NCBI GenBank assembly: GCA_963969395.1
Contig: OZ017798.1
Span: 23,428,173-23,492,172 of the forward strand
Direction of reading: 5' to 3'
Length of the DNA stretch: 64,000 nucleotides
DNA from: Pseudoscleropodium purum
Taxonomy: Eukaryota; Streptophyta; Bryopsida; Hypnales; Brachytheciaceae
A program made the position numbers and the translations under genes. Below the pieces are notes generated by a model. The model was not told the origin of the DNA. It saw only the letters and a list, made by a program, of their open reading frames with translations, and did no database searches. Shown piece by piece: positions 59,745-64,000 of this stretch; position 1 is the stretch's first letter, and the number at the start of each line of letters is the position of its first letter.

Positions 59745-61796
59745 AAGCTACCTTTTCCTCTCCAAAGTCTTCATCTACAAAATTCATTTACACATCATGG
59801 AAATTTAAGCAAGCTTCAATACCAAAATAGTGGGATGGCAATGTATTCATGGTGTGCTTTGTATTTTATTTTATTTTAGGATTAATCAAACAATTCAACA
59901 AACAATTGTTAAGATGGTTTGCTCAAAATCAAAAGAATCCTAAACCTATGTCATTTATTCATCTATTATCTAGAAAAAATTGGTAGACCACTAGAGGAAT
60001 TGTTTTTAATTAAATTATGAGTAGTCGAGTTCCTAGTCATTTTTATTTACATATCCTATATAGGTTGTTATACCTCCTACCAATCCATATGTATATAAAT
60101 ATCTTGATTTATCTATTGGAATACACAATACAATTGGCATTTGTATCATTGTAAAATACTTGCTTAGTTTAATTGTTAGAACTTTGATTTCCTTTTAAAA
60201 ACAAATGTAAATCCATTGCAAGGCATATTTAAATTTTTCATGTATTGAAACTTATCTTAGTGTATAGTTGTAACTTTGTAACCCAATTGAAGTGAGTTTA
60301 CTTCATTTTTCTGACAATTTTTGATGCACGTCCCTTAAGTTACTTATTGGGTATAGAATATTCTATATCATTCCATTCAAGGGAGGAGAATACTATTGAC
60401 TACTACTAAATGTTATGTTATTGTGATATAGTCCTCAATTTATTAAAAACTTTGTTCAAAAGAAAAAGCTATACTCAAATATATTTCATGATGTAGGTGG
60501 GAAATTGCATATTGCAATATTAGTACACAAAATCTTGTTAAGCACTTGAGTTTCTTCTAGTTTGTACCACAATTTTGATGTAAATTACACCAAAATTCAC
60601 ATTAGAACATCCCTTTATCTTGCATGACCACACCTAATTCATAACCATTATCAATTCATAATTTGTATACAAAGTATATTTAAATAATAAAAAGTGTGAT
60701 TTTTAATTTATTTTAAACCTTAAAAAACTAACCTCAATTTTAGGTATCAAATCTAAGAATAAAATTGCAAAATATCATAAAATATCATAAATATAGAAAA
60801 AAACAATCTTTGTGATTCTAAAGACTTATACTAAAAACCTATAAATTTTTTTCAACTATTAACAATGAAATTCCTAAATTATGAATGTATGATGAATTGT
60901 GATAAGTATCCTTTGTTGATTTAAATTCCTCGATTTGAACATACAAAGTAATAGCATGTAAGCATAGAATCTATGAGTCCATAAGCCTAAGAGTTTATAT
61001 TATAAACACCTTCTATTATATAGGTATCTATATTATAGGTACTTATGTTATAAACTCTTTCCATATTATAATGTACGTATGTTCTAGGTACACATGATAT
61101 GAACAACTTCAAATGGTTGTAAACATACACCTACAACTAGATTTAAAGCTCACAAGCTCACATCTTTGAGTTCACACCTTGGCATCATTGTTCAATTTAT
61201 AAAATCCAAATTGTTTAAGCAACTTCAAACAACTTTGTCATATTAAGTAATGAATAAGAATAGACCCTTACAAGTGGAGGTGCAAATGTAACAATATCAA
61301 TTAAATATTTGCATTGATTGAAAACTCACATTATTTTTAATATAATTATTTTGAGGTTCTCTAATTTAGCATCATATGTTTAGTATTGTAGACTATTCCC
61401 TAAAAAGAGACGACCTAGTTGCCCTCAGATTGAATTAGAGAATAAAAAAATAAAGCACCTAATTCAACCATCCTTTTTCCAAAAAACCAAAAAAATTTAA
61501 TACAAATATGATATATGAAATACATATAGAATACCATTAAAAAGTCTTTTCTCTTTCTAAAAACATGATGAATGATAATCATTAAAAATGACTGAAATAT
61601 CCAAAATTGCATAAGTAAGGTATAAACATGTAAATGGAAAAATTGTTTCCAAGAGAAATTGTCTAAAAGTAGAATTTTGAGGTGCATTCATCAAAATTTG
61701 AAAATAATACATTTTTTTAACTTCGGCCATACAAAATAGTGTGAGCTTTAGTTATTAGGTACTCAAGGTGTATAGTGACACTTTGTATCACTATGC
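59745..61796. other. A+T-rich intergenic DNA
   Basis: About 2 kb without a gene. Words such as 'tattata.gta.c.tat' repeat near 61010-61100. Confidence 0.4.
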
Positions 61797-62215
61797 ACTC
61801 CCCCCCTCAATTTTTATTTTACCACCCCTGCTCACCTCCACCTATCATTTAGAATTTGATTTAAATTTTTTTATCTCACCCCCTCTCACCCCCACCCCCT
61901 CTTGTAATCTTCAAAATCAAAGTTCTTGACAAACAATATGGGACAATTGATCCCGTATCCAATATTGTATCCGTATTCAGTACCCATATTTAATATCCAT
62001 ATTCAATACACGTATTTAGTACTCATATCCAGTATCCGTACCCGTATTTGTATTTGTATTCAGTATTTGTATTTTATATTTGAACGGCTCAGATTAAATT
62101 TCACAAGATCAACATCTTGTGATTTTTTGAGAAATCAATGTCAATTTTGAGGGTAAGCATTTTTTTTCAAAAAAATCAACGGCTCACAAATTTTTTGAGA
62201 GAGGAGGGGGGGAAC
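61797..62215 (+). mobile_element. R2 element, partial copy
   Basis: Homologous to the right half of 19826-20822: a C-rich block ('caccccctctcacccccaccccc'), 'aatatgggacaatt', many TATCC.TAT words, 'ggctcagattaaatttcac', 'atcttgtgattttttgag' and 'aaattttttgagagagga'. The left inverted half is missing. Confidence 0.6.
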
Positions 62216-62836
62216 TAATGGGAAATTGGGGTCGCAGGCGAGTTTCAGTGTATAGTCTATTGTGAAATTGCTGCATGGAACAAATTTCAACCCATTTCTT
62301 TGCATGGATTGAATAATTATAATGTTTGAAGTGGGGAAAAAATTCTTCACATTCCTACATATCGGAAGTATGTAGATTTTGAGTTCCTGTGCAATATTTC
62401 AAAAGCAAATGTGGGGTTCGGCCTAAATCACCTCACAATATGAAAAAGTCGAGTTTACAAACGATATTGATCATTTTTTGATGATTTCTTATGTAGTGAG
62501 GAAATATTTTGTTGAAATCCAAATGGTCAAAACTTAGAGACAAAAAGTTGAACCGTGTAGAAAAAATTTCAAGAATTTTAGAGTGCAAATTTCCAAGGTA
62601 ATTGTATTTTTCATTAGACAAAATATTATTTTTTTGAAACTTATCCAATATGTTACTATAGTAGAGTTTTTGACTCCTTTGATAATGAAGTTTCTACACT
62701 AAAAATAGTATTTTTTTTTACAATTTCATATTATATCATGTTCATTATATAGATGAAATTTTGTAGGATTAGATAAGAAATTTAGCAAAAGATGCCAAAA
62801 TTACCCTCCAAATTATGAAAAATAATATAGAAATAT
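62216..62836. other. A+T-rich intergenic DNA
   Basis: No gene. The phrase 'tagaaaaaatttcaagaattttagagtgcaaattt' near 62560 resembles wording inside R4, so a decayed relative is possible. Confidence 0.35.
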
Positions 62837-62840
62837 TTAA

Positions 62841-63612
62841 GTGCTAAAGTTCTTTGACTATGTTTTCATTCCAAACACTCTAAAACTACCATTTCTAGTA
62901 CAAGTACCAAATTTTAGAGATTAAAAAAACTTTTGAATACATGTAATCAAGGGATTTGATACAATTACTACAATGTTGGTTTAAAAAAATGAAGAAAAAA
63001 TTCCAAAATTTTCCACTATGTAGATTGGAAGATACTAATGTTTTAATTGACAAAAATCCTTTTTTTGGCCTTGCAAAAAACAAGGCAGTTGCACTTCACA
63101 AGGTCACATTTGTATGAAAAAATGTCTAAAATGCATTAGATGTTTTTTGGGGGGTTTGGAGGGCCATCTAGGCTTGTTCCCGGCGTTGTTCTCCAAGTAG
63201 TCCGAAAATGGCCATTGTTAGAAAAAATTTGAAAATTTGAAAATGCAAAAAAACGTTGAAATTTTGGAAAAAAAAAACGTTGAAAATATTAAATTAAAAA
63301 AGTGACGTGGCAGTCACTGTACTACATCACGTAAATTACTGCAAGGCAATGGGAACCCAACTAAGTGTAGGGGAACCCACAACCCTCTTGGGGCTGAACT
63401 CTCATCTAATGGATGGTGCTTCTTTCAATTCATTTTTTCAAGGCAAGTTGACTACATGCTTAAAAAAATTCAAATCACTTGGAATTGTACAAAATATAGG
63501 AAAAAGAATAAGATGTAGAAAGAAGTAGAGAATTATTCAAAATAATAAAATTTTAAGAATTTAGTTATGGAATTAAAAAATGTCAATCCCTATAGTTGTA
63601 ATGTTGTAATAA
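62841..63612 (+). mobile_element. R4 element, copy 5, carrying insertions
   Basis: It starts immediately after TTAA (62837-62840) with GTGCTAAAGTTCTTTGAC, colinear with copies 1 and 2. It is interrupted by the R3 element at 63134-63411, resumes with 'ttcaaggcaagttgactacatgc', and stops at 'atgttgtaataaa', where R1e begins. The remainder of R4 would be expected beyond the window if R1e is also an insertion. Confidence 0.7.
63134..63411. mobile_element. R3 MITE, copy 3, nested in R4
   Basis: The terminal inverted repeat CATTAGATG/CATCTAATG is perfect. Subterminal TTTGGAGGG and an internal TGACGTGGCA...CATCACGTAA are shared with copies 1 and 2. Uninterrupted R4 copies read 'gaaaaaatgtccaaaatggttgc' (34221 onward) and 'aaaatgattgc' (35874 onward). 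Here 'aaaatg' precedes the element and 'gatggtgc' follows it, so ATG is the likely target duplication. Confidence 0.78.
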
Positions 63613-64000
63613 AACACTAGTGTGCCTTGTGTTGTTGCCACAACCAAAATAAAAGTAAATGTCATTTAAATTTTTTTTCATCCATTCAAAATTTGAAATT
63701 CAATAATTCAATTTTTTAATTAAAAAAATCTATAACTTCTAGACTATAGGTCCAAACAGTACAAGATTGGCATGAATAGAAAGCCTTATCCACAAAGGAA
63801 GGCAAAGACTTTGTTCCATGACATTTGGACTTGCAATCCAAAAGTTATGGATTTTCCAAAACAAAAGATAATTTCATTCTATTTTCAGATTTATAAAAAC
63901 TTTGAAATTCAATAATTTTTGCACCATAAGTCAAAATGCCACGAAACAAAGTCCATGCACCCCTTTGAGCAAAGAGCTTTTGAGCGGTACCATGAACATT
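63613..64000 (-). repeat. R1 copy e (long form, runs off the window)
   Basis: Starts with ACACTAGTGTGCC and matches copy b inverted along its whole visible length, including both halves of the internal palindrome ('ggcaaagactttgtt..atg' and 'ccacgaaacaaagtccatgca') and the distal 'gctcaaaag..ctttgctcaaag' and 'ggtacca' ends. Confidence 0.7.

Noticed and set aside
1..64000. CRISPR array, prokaryotic operon, rRNA or canonical tRNA genes
   Set aside because: No regularly spaced short repeats with unique spacers, no ribosome-binding-site-led gene strings, and no full cloverleaf. The spliced PIP and MADS genes show this is plant nuclear DNA.

Overview
The window looks like nuclear DNA of a land plant with a large, repeat-laden genome. 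It is very A+T-rich by eye and holds only two recognisable protein-coding genes in 64 kb. Both are plant-specific, have normal GT-AG introns (plus one apparent GC-AG intron) and have GC-richer exons. They are a PIP2-type plasma-membrane aquaporin on the plus strand (about 41.6-44.1 kb) and a MIKC-type MADS-box transcription factor on the minus strand (about 56.9-52.3 kb). The K-box wording of the MADS protein ([24 protein letters not shown]) reminds me more of moss and lycophyte MIKC proteins than of seed-plant ones. With the large repeat load this suggests a non-seed plant, perhaps a lycophyte or fern. That placement is from memory and is weak.

Layout. 0-10 kb: A+T-rich DNA with foldback and terminal-inverted-repeat (TIR) elements, two copies of a 'GCAATGGTT' repeat, and a Stowaway-like element at 8.9-9.5 kb. 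10-24 kb: a dense mosaic of non-autonomous elements, several families having two or more copies inside this window (called R1-R9 here). 24-41 kb: A+T-rich DNA with a tRNA-like (SINE-like) fragment, a 380-bp foldback, three separate minisatellites (78-bp, 42-bp and 17-bp units) and the R4/R5 elements. 41-44.5 kb: the aquaporin gene. 44.5-52.3 kb: intergenic, with another TTAA-flanked element and microsatellites. 52.3-57 kb: the MADS gene. 57-64 kb: its upstream DNA, a foldback element, and a nested pile-up (R3 and R1 in or next to R4) at the right edge.

The most interesting structure is not a protein system. It is a set of 0.5-0.95 kb elements (R4, R5 and relatives) whose homologous ends fall on TTAA, followed by a short YCCCTAAAGG-like terminus. 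This is the target-site signature of piggyBac transposons, which I do not know to be established in land plants. No transposase, LTR-retrotransposon polyprotein, RNA gene of normal form or CRISPR array was recognised. The two genes are 8 kb apart and nothing suggests they act together.
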